From Thiocapsa sp. (GTDB taxonomy: Bacteria; Pseudomonadota; Gammaproteobacteria; Chromatiales; Chromatiaceae): a DNA stretch of 47,274 nucleotides. Both the position numbers and the translations under genes were made by a program. Location: NCBI RefSeq assembly GCF_022340925.1, contig NZ_JAJDNA010000090.1:1-47274 (forward strand). The letters run 5' to 3'. Below are positions 8,681 through 16,670 of this stretch, piece after piece. The notes beneath the pieces were generated by a model, which was not told the origin of the DNA, did no database searches, and was given only the letters and a program-made list of their open reading frames with translations. Within the stretch, counting starts at the first letter, position 1, and every line of letters starts with the position of its first letter.

Positions 8681-9841
8681 TCAGGCGCTGCCGGTGTCGA
8701 GGCGCCCCCCGGTCTCGGCATCGAACAGGAGGACGCCGCCGGGATCGACGCACAGACCCAGCGCTCCCCCTTCCTGCACGCGGCTGTCCGTGCCCACGCG
8801 CGCCACCAGACGCAGGCGCCCGGCGTGCCCGGCGTCGAGCTCCAGCTCCTGCTGGAGTGCACCCAGCCTGCCCCCGGTGTGAGCCCGGACGTCGAAATGC
8901 ACGTAGAGATCCGCCCCCAGCCACTCGACCACCTCCACGCCGGCACTGAAGACACCCGCGCACCCACCTGACCGTGCGGCGTCGGTGAATCGCTCTGGGC
9001 GGATGCCGACGATGACCTCGCGCGTTCTCGCCGACAATCGCCCTCGCAACGCGTCGGGCAGCGGGATCTCGGTCATCGGCAGGATGAGCCGGTCCCCGTC
9101 GATCTCCGCGGGGACGAAGTTCATGGCGGGCGAGCCGATGAAGCCCGCAACGAAGATGTTGGCGGGGCACTGGTAGAGCTCCCGCGGACTGCCGACCTGC
9201 TGGATCTCCCCCTTGCGCAGCACCGCGATGCGGTCGCCGAGTGTCATGGCCTCGGTCTGGTCGTGGGTGACATAGACGGTGGTGGTGCCGAGGCGTCGCT
9301 GCAGACGCGCCAGCTCGGTGCGCATCTGCACCCTGAGCTTGGCGTCCAGATTCGACAGGGGCTCGTCGAGCAGAAAAGCGGCCGGGTGGCGGACGATTGC
9401 CCGACCCATGGCCACGCGCTGGCGCTGACCGCCGGAGAGCGCCGCGGGCTTGCGCTCGAGCAGCTCGCCGAGCTCCAGGATCTCTGCGGCCTCCTTGACC
9501 CGCGCGGCGATCTCGGCCGGGTTCAGCTTGGCGAGTTTGAGGGGAAAGGCCATGTTCTCGCGCACCGTCATGTGCGGATAGAGGGCATAGCTCTGGAACA
9601 CCATGGCCATGTTGCGGTCCTTGGGGTCCCGACCCGTGACCGCCTCGCCGGCGACCCGGATCTCTCCGGCGGTCGGCCGCTCCAGACCGACGATGATCTT
9701 GAGCAGGGTCGACTTGCCGCACCCGGACGGGCCCACCAGGATGAACAGCTCCCCGTCGCGAATGGTCAGATCGGTTGGCCGGACCGCTTGGGTGCCGTCC
9801 GCAAAGCGCTTCTCGATCCGGTCGAGGACAATCTCCGCCAT
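8681..9841 (-). CDS. ABC importer ATPase, MalK/UgpC/SugC type
   Basis: A 386-residue sugar-import ATPase. Walker A GPSGCGKST is at 37-45, followed by a Q-loop region with VFQSYALYPHMTV, the signature LSGGQRQRV, Walker B FLLDEPLSNLD and the H-loop THDQ. The C-terminal ~140 residues form the TOBE/regulatory extension of the CUT1 subfamily. It is the last gene of the four-gene operon; its ATG starts 2 bases after the stop of the upstream permease, so it is probably translationally coupled. It would energise uptake of a di- or oligosaccharide. MalK-type ATPases can be shared between transporters, so the substrate is set by the binding protein. Confidence 0.93.
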   Translation of the reverse strand: MAEIVLDRIEKRFADGTQAVRPTDLTIRDGELFILVGPSGCGKSTLLKIIVGLERPTAGEIRVAGEAVTGRDPKDRNMAMVFQSYALYPHMTVRENMAFPLKLAKLNPAEIAARVKEAAEILELGELLERKPAALSGGQRQRVAMGRAIVRHPAAFLLDEPLSNLDAKLRVQMRTELARLQRRLGTTTVYVTHDQTEAMTLGDRIAVLRKGEIQQVGSPRELYQCPANIFVAGFIGSPAMNFVPAEIDGDRLILPMTEIPLPDALRGRLSARTREVIVGIRPERFTDAARSGGCAGVFSAGVEVVEWLGADLYVHFDVRAHTGGRLGALQQELELDAGHAGRLRLVARVGTDSRVQEGGALGLCVDPGGVLLFDAETGGRLDTGSA

Positions 9842-9843
9842 GC

Positions 9844-10680
9844 CTACCCCTTGACCGCACCGGCCGTGAGCCCGGCCACGATGCGCCGCTGAAAGACGAG
9901 GACGACCAGGATCACCGGCACCGTGACGACCACCGAGGCCGCTGCGATCGAGCCCGTCGGCAACTCGAAGCGCGAGCTGCCGGTGAAGAAGGCGATGGCG
10001 GCCGGCACCGTGCGGGCATCGTTGGTGGATGTGAGCGCCGCGGCGAACAGGAAGTCGTTCCAAGCGAAGATGAACACCAGGATCGCCGCAGTGAAGACCC
10101 CCGGCGCCGCCAGCGGGACGATCACGTGACGAAAGGCCTGCAGTGGTGTGGCCCCGTCCACCCGTGCCGCCTTGTCCAGGTCCCAGGGGATCTCACGAAA
10201 AAAGGCGGACAGGGTCCAGATCGCCAGCGGGAGGGTGAAGGTCATGTAGGGCAGGATCAGACCGGGCCAGGTGTCGTAGAGGCCGAGGGTCCGCCAAAGA
10301 TTGAACAGGGGTCCGATCACCGCGACCGGCGGAAACATGGCGATCGACAGGGCCGCCCCCAGGATCAGGGCGCGTCCGCGGAAGCGCAGCCGGACGATGG
10401 CGTAGGCGGCGAACATGGCGAGCAGCACAGAGAGGGCGGTTGAGATGGCGGCGATGCCGATGGAGTTCCAAACAGCGGCCGGGAACTGGGCATCGACGAA
10501 AACGGCCTGGTAGTGCTCGAGGCTCAGCTCGCCGGGCACGAAGTGCTTGTCGTTGAGGTCCGCGGCGGGCTTGAGCGAGAGGGACAGGATCCAGGCCACC
10601 GGCAGCAGTGCATAGACGAGCACCAGCAGCCCGCCGGCGCGCCAGAACAGGGTGTCGAGCAGGCTGCTCCCCGGCTTCAT
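9844..10680 (-). CDS. ABC sugar permease, MalG/SugB type
   Basis: A 278-residue inner-membrane permease with about six hydrophobic segments and the EAA loop seen as [20 protein letters not shown], the site that docks the ATPase. The N-terminal [14 protein letters not shown] segment is typical of MalG-like CUT1 permeases. Its ATG overlaps the stop of the upstream permease gene as ATGA (10677-10680), showing translational coupling. It pairs with the 10677-11555 permease to form the channel. Confidence 0.92.
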   Translation of the reverse strand: MKPGSSLLDTLFWRAGGLLVLVYALLPVAWILSLSLKPAADLNDKHFVPGELSLEHYQAVFVDAQFPAAVWNSIGIAAISTALSVLLAMFAAYAIVRLRFRGRALILGAALSIAMFPPVAVIGPLFNLWRTLGLYDTWPGLILPYMTFTLPLAIWTLSAFFREIPWDLDKAARVDGATPLQAFRHVIVPLAAPGVFTAAILVFIFAWNDFLFAAALTSTNDARTVPAAIAFFTGSSRFELPTGSIAAASVVVTVPVILVVLVFQRRIVAGLTAGAVKG

Positions 10681-11555
10681 GACTCCTCCCCCGCGGCGAA
10701 GCTGACTCTGAAGCCCTTGACGAAGAGCGCCGCAATGGCGATCACGCAAATGAAGATCAGCACCGAGACCGCCGAGCCGAGCCCGAGGTTCAGCCGGGTC
10801 ACCAGGGCATGATAGCCGACGATGGAGACCGTCTCCGTGCCCTGGGCGCCGCGGGTCTGAACGAAGACGGTGTCGAAGATGCGAAAGGCATCCAGGGTGC
10901 GGAACAAGAGGGCCACCAGAATGGCGGAGCGCATCAGCGGCAGGGTCACGCGAAAGAAGCGCTGCGCCGCGTTGGCACCGTCCACCCGCGCCGCGTCCAG
11001 CAGGTCCTGGGGCACGAGTGTCAGCCCCGCGAGCAGCAGCAGGGCCATGAACGGCGTCGTCTTCCACACCTCGGTGAGAATGATCACGAGGAAGGCTGAC
11101 CAGCGCTCGGTGAGCCAGGCCTGCTCCAGCCCGAGCCAGGGATTGACGAAACCGGTCACCGGATCGAACGCGAACTTCCAGGCCAGCGCCGCGACCACCG
11201 TGATGATGGCATAGGGGACCAGGACGGAGGCCCGGACGGTGCGCCGCAGGAAGAGCACCCGATGCATCACCAGCGCAAGCAGCATGCCCAACACCAGCTC
11301 GATGGCGACGGACGCCACTGTAATGATCAGGGTGTTGGCGAGGGACTCCCACCAGACTCCGGAGGTCAGCACGCTGGCATAGTTGGCGAGCCCGACGTAC
11401 TCCCGTTGGTCCGGGAAACGCAGGTCGTAGCGAAAGAGCGACAGCCACAGGGCATAGAGGATCGGGTAGGCGGTCACCAGCAGCATGGCCAGCACCGCCG
11501 GTGTGCACAGCAGCCACCCGAAACGCTCCTCGGACGCGTCGCGCCGCGGACTCAC
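10677..11555 (-). CDS. ABC sugar permease, MalF/SugA type
   Basis: A 292-residue permease with about six membrane segments and an EAA-like loop [20 protein letters not shown]. The stretches [32 protein letters not shown] and [15 protein letters not shown] closely resemble SugA, the permease of the actinobacterial trehalose importer (recalled family resemblance, not a search). The start is GTG 11555 with GGAGGGG six bases upstream, overlapping the stop of the binding-protein gene as GTGA. An ATG start is not available at the right place. Confidence 0.9.
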   Translation of the reverse strand: MSPRRDASEERFGWLLCTPAVLAMLLVTAYPILYALWLSLFRYDLRFPDQREYVGLANYASVLTSGVWWESLANTLIITVASVAIELVLGMLLALVMHRVLFLRRTVRASVLVPYAIITVVAALAWKFAFDPVTGFVNPWLGLEQAWLTERWSAFLVIILTEVWKTTPFMALLLLAGLTLVPQDLLDAARVDGANAAQRFFRVTLPLMRSAILVALLFRTLDAFRIFDTVFVQTRGAQGTETVSIVGYHALVTRLNLGLGSAVSVLIFICVIAIAALFVKGFRVSFAAGEES

Positions 11556-12811
11556 AAGAGCCCCTCCGAGCGCAGTGCGCGTCCGACCGCCTGCCGCAGG
11601 CGCTCCGCATCGCCGTCCGGGTCGATCTCGGCGAGTGGGTGCAATGTCCGGCTGATCGCCAGCGAGACGTCGTTGTAGAGAGGGGTCTTGGGCCGCTGGG
11701 CGGCGTCGTTCAAGGTCTCGCGCAGCAGATCGGCGAAGGGAAAGGTCGCGCGCACCTGGCGGTCGTCGTAGAGGGCGGCGGTGGTCGGCGGCAGACCGCC
11801 GCGCTCTGCGGCGAGCCGCTGGCCGTCGCGCGAGGCGATACAGGCGGCGGCGCGCAGGGCCAGGTCCGGGTGCCGCGAAAAGGCCCCTACCCCCAAATTG
11901 ATTCCGCCGATCGTCACCCGGCTCGGTCGGCCCGCCTCGACCGCCGGCCAACGCGCCCAGCCCATATGCTCGGCGACCGCCGGGGCGTTCGAGCGGGCGC
12001 TCGGCCACACATAGGTGTAGTTGAGCATGAAGCTCGAGCCGCCGGACTCGAACGCCAGGCGAGCCTGATCCTCGCGGGCGCTCGCGAGCCCCCTGTCTGA
12101 GGCAGGTGACCCGGCGAGGCGTCGCATGAGACGCAGGGCCTCACGCACGGGACCCGGCTGCAGGGCAGCGGCACCCGCCTCGTCCAACACCGAGCCACCC
12201 GCCGATGCGAGCAGAGAGACGAAGAAGACAGTGAGCCCCTCGTAGCGGGCCCCTTGGGCCTGGATGGTGCCCTCCTCGCCCAGTGACTCGGCCATGTCAA
12301 TCATGTCGTCCCAGGTCTGGGGTGGCCGTGACACGCGGTCGGTGCGGTACCAGAGTAGCTGGGTGTTGGTGGTAAAGGGCGCCGCCCAGAGCCTCCCCTG
12401 ATAGGTCGCGCTCGCGACCGCCGCCGGGATCCTGCCCTCCCGCGCAGCCTCCGCCTGATCCTCGGGCCAGGGCAGGATCCAACGGGCCTCGGCGAGCTCG
12501 GCGGTCCAGATCACGTCCATCCCGATGATGTCGATGTCGTCGTCGCGGGCGGCGAGACGGCGCACCAGCTGCTCGCGCTGCTGATCGGCATCTGCCGGCA
12601 AGGGCCTGAGCTCGACGCGGTAGGCGCCGTCCGACGCCTCGGCGCAGCGTCGCGACGCCTCGGCGAAGGCCCCGGATGGCTCGTCGAACACGTACCAGCG
12701 CAGTACCGGGGTCTCGGGCGCGTCCACACTGCATCCGGGCAGCAGATTTGCAGCCAATGCCGCCACGGTCCAGCGGTATAGCAGCGATTTCGGTTGCTTC
12801 TTTCCTCGCAT
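11552..12811 (-). CDS. Extracellular sugar-binding lipoprotein, LpqY-like
   Basis: A 419-residue family-1 solute-binding protein. The N-terminus is a basic, hydrophobic leader ending LLPGCS, giving a predicted lipidated Cys27. The mature part contains [20 protein letters not shown] and [17 protein letters not shown], which resemble LpqY, the trehalose-binding lipoprotein of the mycobacterial importer. It is the first gene of the operon. ATG 12811 was chosen because it places the leader properly; the frame is open further upstream without a convincing signal sequence. It probably captures a disaccharide in the periplasm and delivers it to the two permeases. Trehalose is the best guess, not proved. 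Confidence 0.86.
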   Translation of the reverse strand: MRGKKQPKSLLYRWTVAALAANLLPGCSVDAPETPVLRWYVFDEPSGAFAEASRRCAEASDGAYRVELRPLPADADQQREQLVRRLAARDDDIDIIGMDVIWTAELAEARWILPWPEDQAEAAREGRIPAAVASATYQGRLWAAPFTTNTQLLWYRTDRVSRPPQTWDDMIDMAESLGEEGTIQAQGARYEGLTVFFVSLLASAGGSVLDEAGAAALQPGPVREALRLMRRLAGSPASDRGLASAREDQARLAFESGGSSFMLNYTYVWPSARSNAPAVAEHMGWARWPAVEAGRPSRVTIGGINLGVGAFSRHPDLALRAAACIASRDGQRLAAERGGLPPTTAALYDDRQVRATFPFADLLRETLNDAAQRPKTPLYNDVSLAISRTLHPLAEIDPDGDAERLRQAVGRALRSEGLL

Positions 12812-13033
12812 GTCGCATCCAGCGTCGCTGGCGCCCACCAGCCCGTCGACTGCCAAAGGATGCGCCATAAGACGGCGAGGCGTCCACCCGTACCCGCCCT
12901 GACGGAACCCGCCTCCTACAATCGAGACGTCGGGCGCTTCCCCGGAGCCGGGCCAGCGAGCAGTCCGAACCCACAGCGCAGGATGCCGCACCGGACATCT
13001 GTCACCACTGTCCATCCCCGGGGGTGATCGCCC

Positions 13034-14026
13034 TCAATCCGTGTCGGCCTGCGCATGCCCGATCCGCGCTCCCCGACCCGGGGCGGGATCCCGATGCAGG
13101 CCGCGCACGTAGAAGCGGTGGCCGCCAAACTCTGTCGCGACCAGCAGGCGATCTGCGACCAGCCGCTCCACCACGGCCCAGGCGCCTCCCGAACGTTCGA
13201 CCAACGCCTGCACAGCGCTCTCGCGCAAGGGGTGGACGGCGGCAATTGCCAGCAGGTCGTCCGCCAGGTTTCCGGTGGAGGCAAAGGCGTCCCCCTCGTA
13301 CCCGCTCAGCAGCTCCAGCCGCTCGGTGTGGCCGCGGACGATCTGAAAGAAGCGGTTGAGCCTGTCCGCATCGGGAGGCGTCACGCCGGGTTCCGCCGGT
13401 GGTCGGATCGGCACCGACAGATAGGCACAGGGCGGGGCAAGCCGCGCGATGAAGCGGCCAACGGCCTCGGCGTTGGCATCGCCGTCATTGATGCCGGCCA
13501 CCAGCATGGTCTCGGTGGCAAGCGTGCCTCGGTAGCGGGCAGCGAAGGCCAGCACGCCCTCCAGCATCTCGGCGTGATCCAGGTCGGGATGCGGCCGGTT
13601 GACCAGGCGCCACACGTCCGTCTCGATGGCGTCGATCTTCACCGACACCCAATCCGCCTTACACAGACTTTCGCGGACGGCCGCGCGGAACAGGAGCGAC
13701 CCGTTGGAGATCACCGCGATCGGGATCCCCAAGGGGCGCAGGCGCTCGATGGTGTCACCCAGGCGAGCGTCGAGGGTGGGCTCGCCGTCCGGGACAAAGG
13801 TCAGATAGTCCACCCGCTCCCCGCGCGCCCTGAGCCGTGCGAGATGCCGCTCGACCTCTTGGACGACCCGCTCAGGCGCGTAGAAGGTCCGCGGCGCGAT
13901 CTCCGTTTGCGACGTGGGTCCCACCTGGCAGTAGACGCAGGAGTAGGAGCACGACTTCGGCGGGATGTTGTTGATGCCGAGGCTTTGCCCGAGGCGCCGC
14001 GAAGGGACGGGTCCGAAGATCAGCAT
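13034..14026 (-). CDS. Radical SAM protein (COG0731-like)
   Basis: A 330-residue enzyme with the radical SAM cluster motif CSYSCVYC (Cys26, Cys30, Cys33). SAM-binding features follow: FVPDGEPTLD (the GGE-like motif) and ISNGSLL. The N-terminal FGPVPSRRLGQSLGINN segment is characteristic of a widespread group related to COG0731. The C-terminal ~80 residues look like a small winged-helix or helical domain with no extra Cys cluster. It would cleave SAM to make a 5'-deoxyadenosyl radical; the substrate is unknown. It stands alone on the minus strand, about 220 bases upstream of the sugar importer. Confidence 0.87.
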   Translation of the reverse strand: MLIFGPVPSRRLGQSLGINNIPPKSCSYSCVYCQVGPTSQTEIAPRTFYAPERVVQEVERHLARLRARGERVDYLTFVPDGEPTLDARLGDTIERLRPLGIPIAVISNGSLLFRAAVRESLCKADWVSVKIDAIETDVWRLVNRPHPDLDHAEMLEGVLAFAARYRGTLATETMLVAGINDGDANAEAVGRFIARLAPPCAYLSVPIRPPAEPGVTPPDADRLNRFFQIVRGHTERLELLSGYEGDAFASTGNLADDLLAIAAVHPLRESAVQALVERSGGAWAVVERLVADRLLVATEFGGHRFYVRGLHRDPAPGRGARIGHAQADTD

Positions 14027-14528
14027 GAGGGTCAGGCCCTTGGCTGAGGAGGTCGCAGCCGGTGCGGCCGGGCGCCGAGCGGCATCGCCGCACGGACCCT
14101 CCCGATCAGATCGCTCTTCGCGATCAAAATGATTTGATCAAACATGTTTCACTATGACCGAAAGACCCCCAGTGTCTCCCCTCGACAAGAGACCCACCGC
14201 CGAGCGCATCCGCGCACTCGGCTTCCGGGCGCCCGGCTCCTACCGGGAGTATACGCCGATCGCGGCACCGACGGCCGCGAGCGGCACCCCGAGCTCCTCG
14301 GCTTAGAAGGCCGGCACGAGGAGGGCCATGGGGAGCGCCGCGACCGAGGTCACCAGCGACGGCAACGCCTACAGGAGAATCCACCGCAGCCGGATCCGAG
14401 CGTCCTTGTCGAATCTCGGGCTCGCTCCCATCATCTCCGAATCTCGGGGGCGTTCGGGTCGCCCGAGTCGCTGCCGGTCGACTCGAAACCGACCATCTTT
14501 TTACTTCCAGCCCATCGGTCCGACGGAC
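14027..14528. other. Intergenic with inverted repeat and a short ORF
   Basis: Divergent spacer between the radical SAM gene (-) and the DUF1295 gene (+). It holds a perfect inverted repeat at 14122-14139 and a 50-codon plus-strand frame from ATG 14155 to a stop near 14307 (MTERPPVSPLDKRPT...). I do not recognise that frame; it could be a small gene or a decayed 5' end. Promoters for both flanking genes should lie here, but no clear -35/-10 pair was seen. Confidence 0.4.
14122..14139. promoter_or_regulatory. Perfect 7-bp inverted repeat, possible operator
   Basis: GATCAAA (14122-14128), spacer ATGA, TTTGATC (14133-14139). It sits about 100 bases upstream of the radical SAM start, in the divergent spacer, where a dimeric regulator could bind. 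It is not an FNR site, whose half-sites (TTGAT...ATCAA) have the opposite order. The regulator is unknown. Confidence 0.4.
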
Positions 14529-15401
14529 ATGAACGACAAGGTCATCGTACCCATCCTCGCGATCCTCGCGGCCCTGGCGATCGCCGCCGGGATGGCCTGG
14601 GCCGGCAGTCAAGGCGGCGTGACCGTCTCCGGGTGGCCGGTACTCGCGCTGGCCGGGGCGTTCGCCTTCATCGTGCAGTGGATCGTTTTCGTTCCATCCT
14701 ACCGGGCACAGACCGAGCACTATTATGACCTCACGGGCAGTCTCACCTATCTGGCCGTGGCGATCGGCACCCTACTCCTTGCCGGCGCGTACGATGCGCG
14801 ATCCATCCTGCTCGTCGGGTTGGTTTCCATCTGGGCGCTCCGCCTGGGCAGCTTTCTGTTCCTGCGCGTCAGGCAGGCCGGTCGCGACGACCGCTTCGAC
14901 ACCATCAAGCCATCGTTCGCCCGCTTTCTGATGGCCTGGACGCTCCAAGGCCTCTGGATCTTCCTGACGCTCGCCGCCGCGCTGGCCGCCATCACCTCGT
15001 CGAAGACCGTGCCGCTGGGGCTCGTGGGGCTCCTCGGTATCGGGATCTGGATCGTCGGTTTCGCAACCGAGGCGATCAGTGACAACCAGAAGCGCCGCTT
15101 CCGCCGGGACCCGGCCAATGCCGGCCGTTTCATCACCACCGGGCTGTGGGCCTGGTCGCGCCACCCCAACTACTTCGGAGAGATCACGTTGTGGGTCGGA
15201 ATCGCGCTGATCGCGCTGCCGGCGCTCTCCGGATGGCAGTATCTGACCCTGCTCTCGCCGGCATTCGTCTTCCTCTTGCTCACCCGAGTCAGCGGCATCC
15301 CCTTGCTGGAGGCCAAAGCCGAAGAGCGCTGGGGTGACGACCCCACGTTTCGAGCCTACAAGGCACGGACGCCGGCGCTCTTTCCGCGCCGGCCAAGCTG
15401 A
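14529..15401 (+). CDS. DUF1295 membrane protein (steroid 5-alpha-reductase-like)
   Basis: A 290-residue protein with about seven hydrophobic segments. The C-terminal half carries family motifs: DNQKRRFRRDPANAGRF, TTGLWAWSRHPNYFGEI and LLEAKAEERWGDDPTFRAYK. These match the DUF1295 / steroid 5-alpha-reductase C-terminal fold, in which RHPNY-like residues line a NADPH- or SAM-using site. The enzymatic reaction of bacterial DUF1295 proteins is mostly unknown. ATG 14529 is preferred because it starts directly before the first membrane helix; the open frame upstream has no family similarity. An 8-bp hairpin (15371-15393) lies inside the last codons. Confidence 0.85.
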   Translation: MNDKVIVPILAILAALAIAAGMAWAGSQGGVTVSGWPVLALAGAFAFIVQWIVFVPSYRAQTEHYYDLTGSLTYLAVAIGTLLLAGAYDARSILLVGLVSIWALRLGSFLFLRVRQAGRDDRFDTIKPSFARFLMAWTLQGLWIFLTLAAALAAITSSKTVPLGLVGLLGIGIWIVGFATEAISDNQKRRFRRDPANAGRFITTGLWAWSRHPNYFGEITLWVGIALIALPALSGWQYLTLLSPAFVFLLLTRVSGIPLLEAKAEERWGDDPTFRAYKARTPALFPRRPS

Positions 15402-15599
15402 TCCGCTGCGGGAGATGCGCCTCCGCCTTCTTTGGGATGGGCGGGTCCAGTGGGTCCCGCGCTCCCGCGGCTCAATCGCGTCGCCGTCGAGCCGCGATTT
15501 GGATCCCCGCCTGCGGTCTACCAACCCATTTTCGCGGCGTGATCGGCGGCGCTAGAATCGCAACGGGCGCTGTCGCCCGGACCACCCAGGCCGCAATTC

Positions 15600-16670
15600 A
15601 TGAGCTCCAGACGCCGCTGGCTGGTCGTCGCGGCGATCCTTCTCAGCCTTCTCGTGGTCGCCACAGCAGGGTGGGTTCTCGTCGCCGGCGGCGATCTGAA
15701 GGCGTTCCCCGACATGTTGGATGACCTGCTGGGCGAGCCCGCGCTGCCCGACGGCTTTGCGATGGGAAATGGTCGCCTCGAGGCAACCGAGGTGGACGTG
15801 GCGACCAAGCTGCCGGGGCGGCTGGCGGAGGTGCGCGTGCGCGAGGGCGACCGGGTGGAGGCCGGACAGGTGGTCGCGGTGCTCGACACGGATGCGCTTG
15901 CGGCCCAGCAGCGCCAGGCCCGCGCGGAGCGGCGGCGCGCCCAGCAGGAGCGCGAGTACGCGCTGGCCGTGGTGGAGCAGCGCGTGAGCGAGCTCGAGCT
16001 CGCCCGCCGCGAGCTCGCGCGTCTACAGCGACTCTCGCGCTCCGACCAGTTCGTCTCGGAGGAGCAGGTCGACCGGGCCCGCACCGATGCACGCACCGCC
16101 GAGGCGGCACTGAGGGCCGCCCAGGTCCAGGTGACCGCGAGCGATGCGGCGATCGAGGCGGCACAGGCGAGTATCGAGCGCATCGAGGTCGATATCGCCG
16201 ACAGCACCCTCAAGGCACCGCGGGGCGGCCGTGTGCTCTACCGCCTGGCGGAACCCGGCGAAGTCTTGGGGGCAGGCGGCAAGGTCCTGACCCTGCTTGA
16301 CCTGACCGATGTCTACATGGTCATCTTTCTGCCCGCGCCGGCGGCCGGATGGGCCGCCCTCGGCGCACCGGCCCGGATCCTGCTCGATGCCGCCCCTCAG
16401 TACGTGATCCCCGCTGAAGTCTCCTTCGTTGCCCCGCGCGCCCAGTTCACCCCCAAACAGGTAGAGACCCAAAGCGTTCGCGAAAACCTCGCCTTCCGCG
16501 TCAAGGTGCGCATCGACCCCGAGCTCCTCGCCCGCTACGAGGCATGGGTAAAGACGGGAGTCCCCGGTGTCGCCTACGTGCAGATCAGACCGGAGACCCC
16601 CTGGCCCGAGCATCTCGCCCCGAGGCTGCCGACATGGCCGAGCACACCGCGCCCCCCGTTGTCCGACTGA
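15600..16670 (+). CDS. yhiI: HlyD-family membrane-fusion protein (YhiI-like)
   Basis: A 356-residue periplasmic adaptor with one N-terminal anchor (about 8-30). A biotinyl-lipoyl-like half (KLPGRLAEVRVREGDRVEAGQ) is followed by a long Ala/Arg/Glu-rich coiled-coil hairpin (about 100-200) and the second half-motif (STLKAPRGGRVLYRLAEPGE). It is the first gene of an export operon: the RbbA gene starts inside its last 37 bases, as expected for translational coupling. The same order, yhiI-rbbA-yhhJ, is known in enterobacteria. It would link the inner-membrane ABC exporter to an outer-membrane channel; no such channel gene is adjacent. The ribosome site is weak. Confidence 0.87.
   Translation: MSSRRRWLVVAAILLSLLVVATAGWVLVAGGDLKAFPDMLDDLLGEPALPDGFAMGNGRLEATEVDVATKLPGRLAEVRVREGDRVEAGQVVAVLDTDALAAQQRQARAERRRAQQEREYALAVVEQRVSELELARRELARLQRLSRSDQFVSEEQVDRARTDARTAEAALRAAQVQVTASDAAIEAAQASIERIEVDIADSTLKAPRGGRVLYRLAEPGEVLGAGGKVLTLLDLTDVYMVIFLPAPAAGWAALGAPARILLDAAPQYVIPAEVSFVAPRAQFTPKQVETQSVRENLAFRVKVRIDPELLARYEAWVKTGVPGVAYVQIRPETPWPEHLAPRLPTWPSTPRPPLSD

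Noticed and set aside
13055..14047. 330-codon plus-strand frame opposite the radical SAM gene
   Set aside because: Same span as a clear radical SAM gene with intact cluster motif; shadow frame in GC-rich DNA.
14122..14139. FNR binding site
   Set aside because: Half-site order is GATCAAA...TTTGATC, not TTGAT...ATCAA with the right spacing.
15371..15393. 8-bp GC hairpin as a terminator after the DUF1295 gene
   Set aside because: It lies inside the last codons and no T-run follows.
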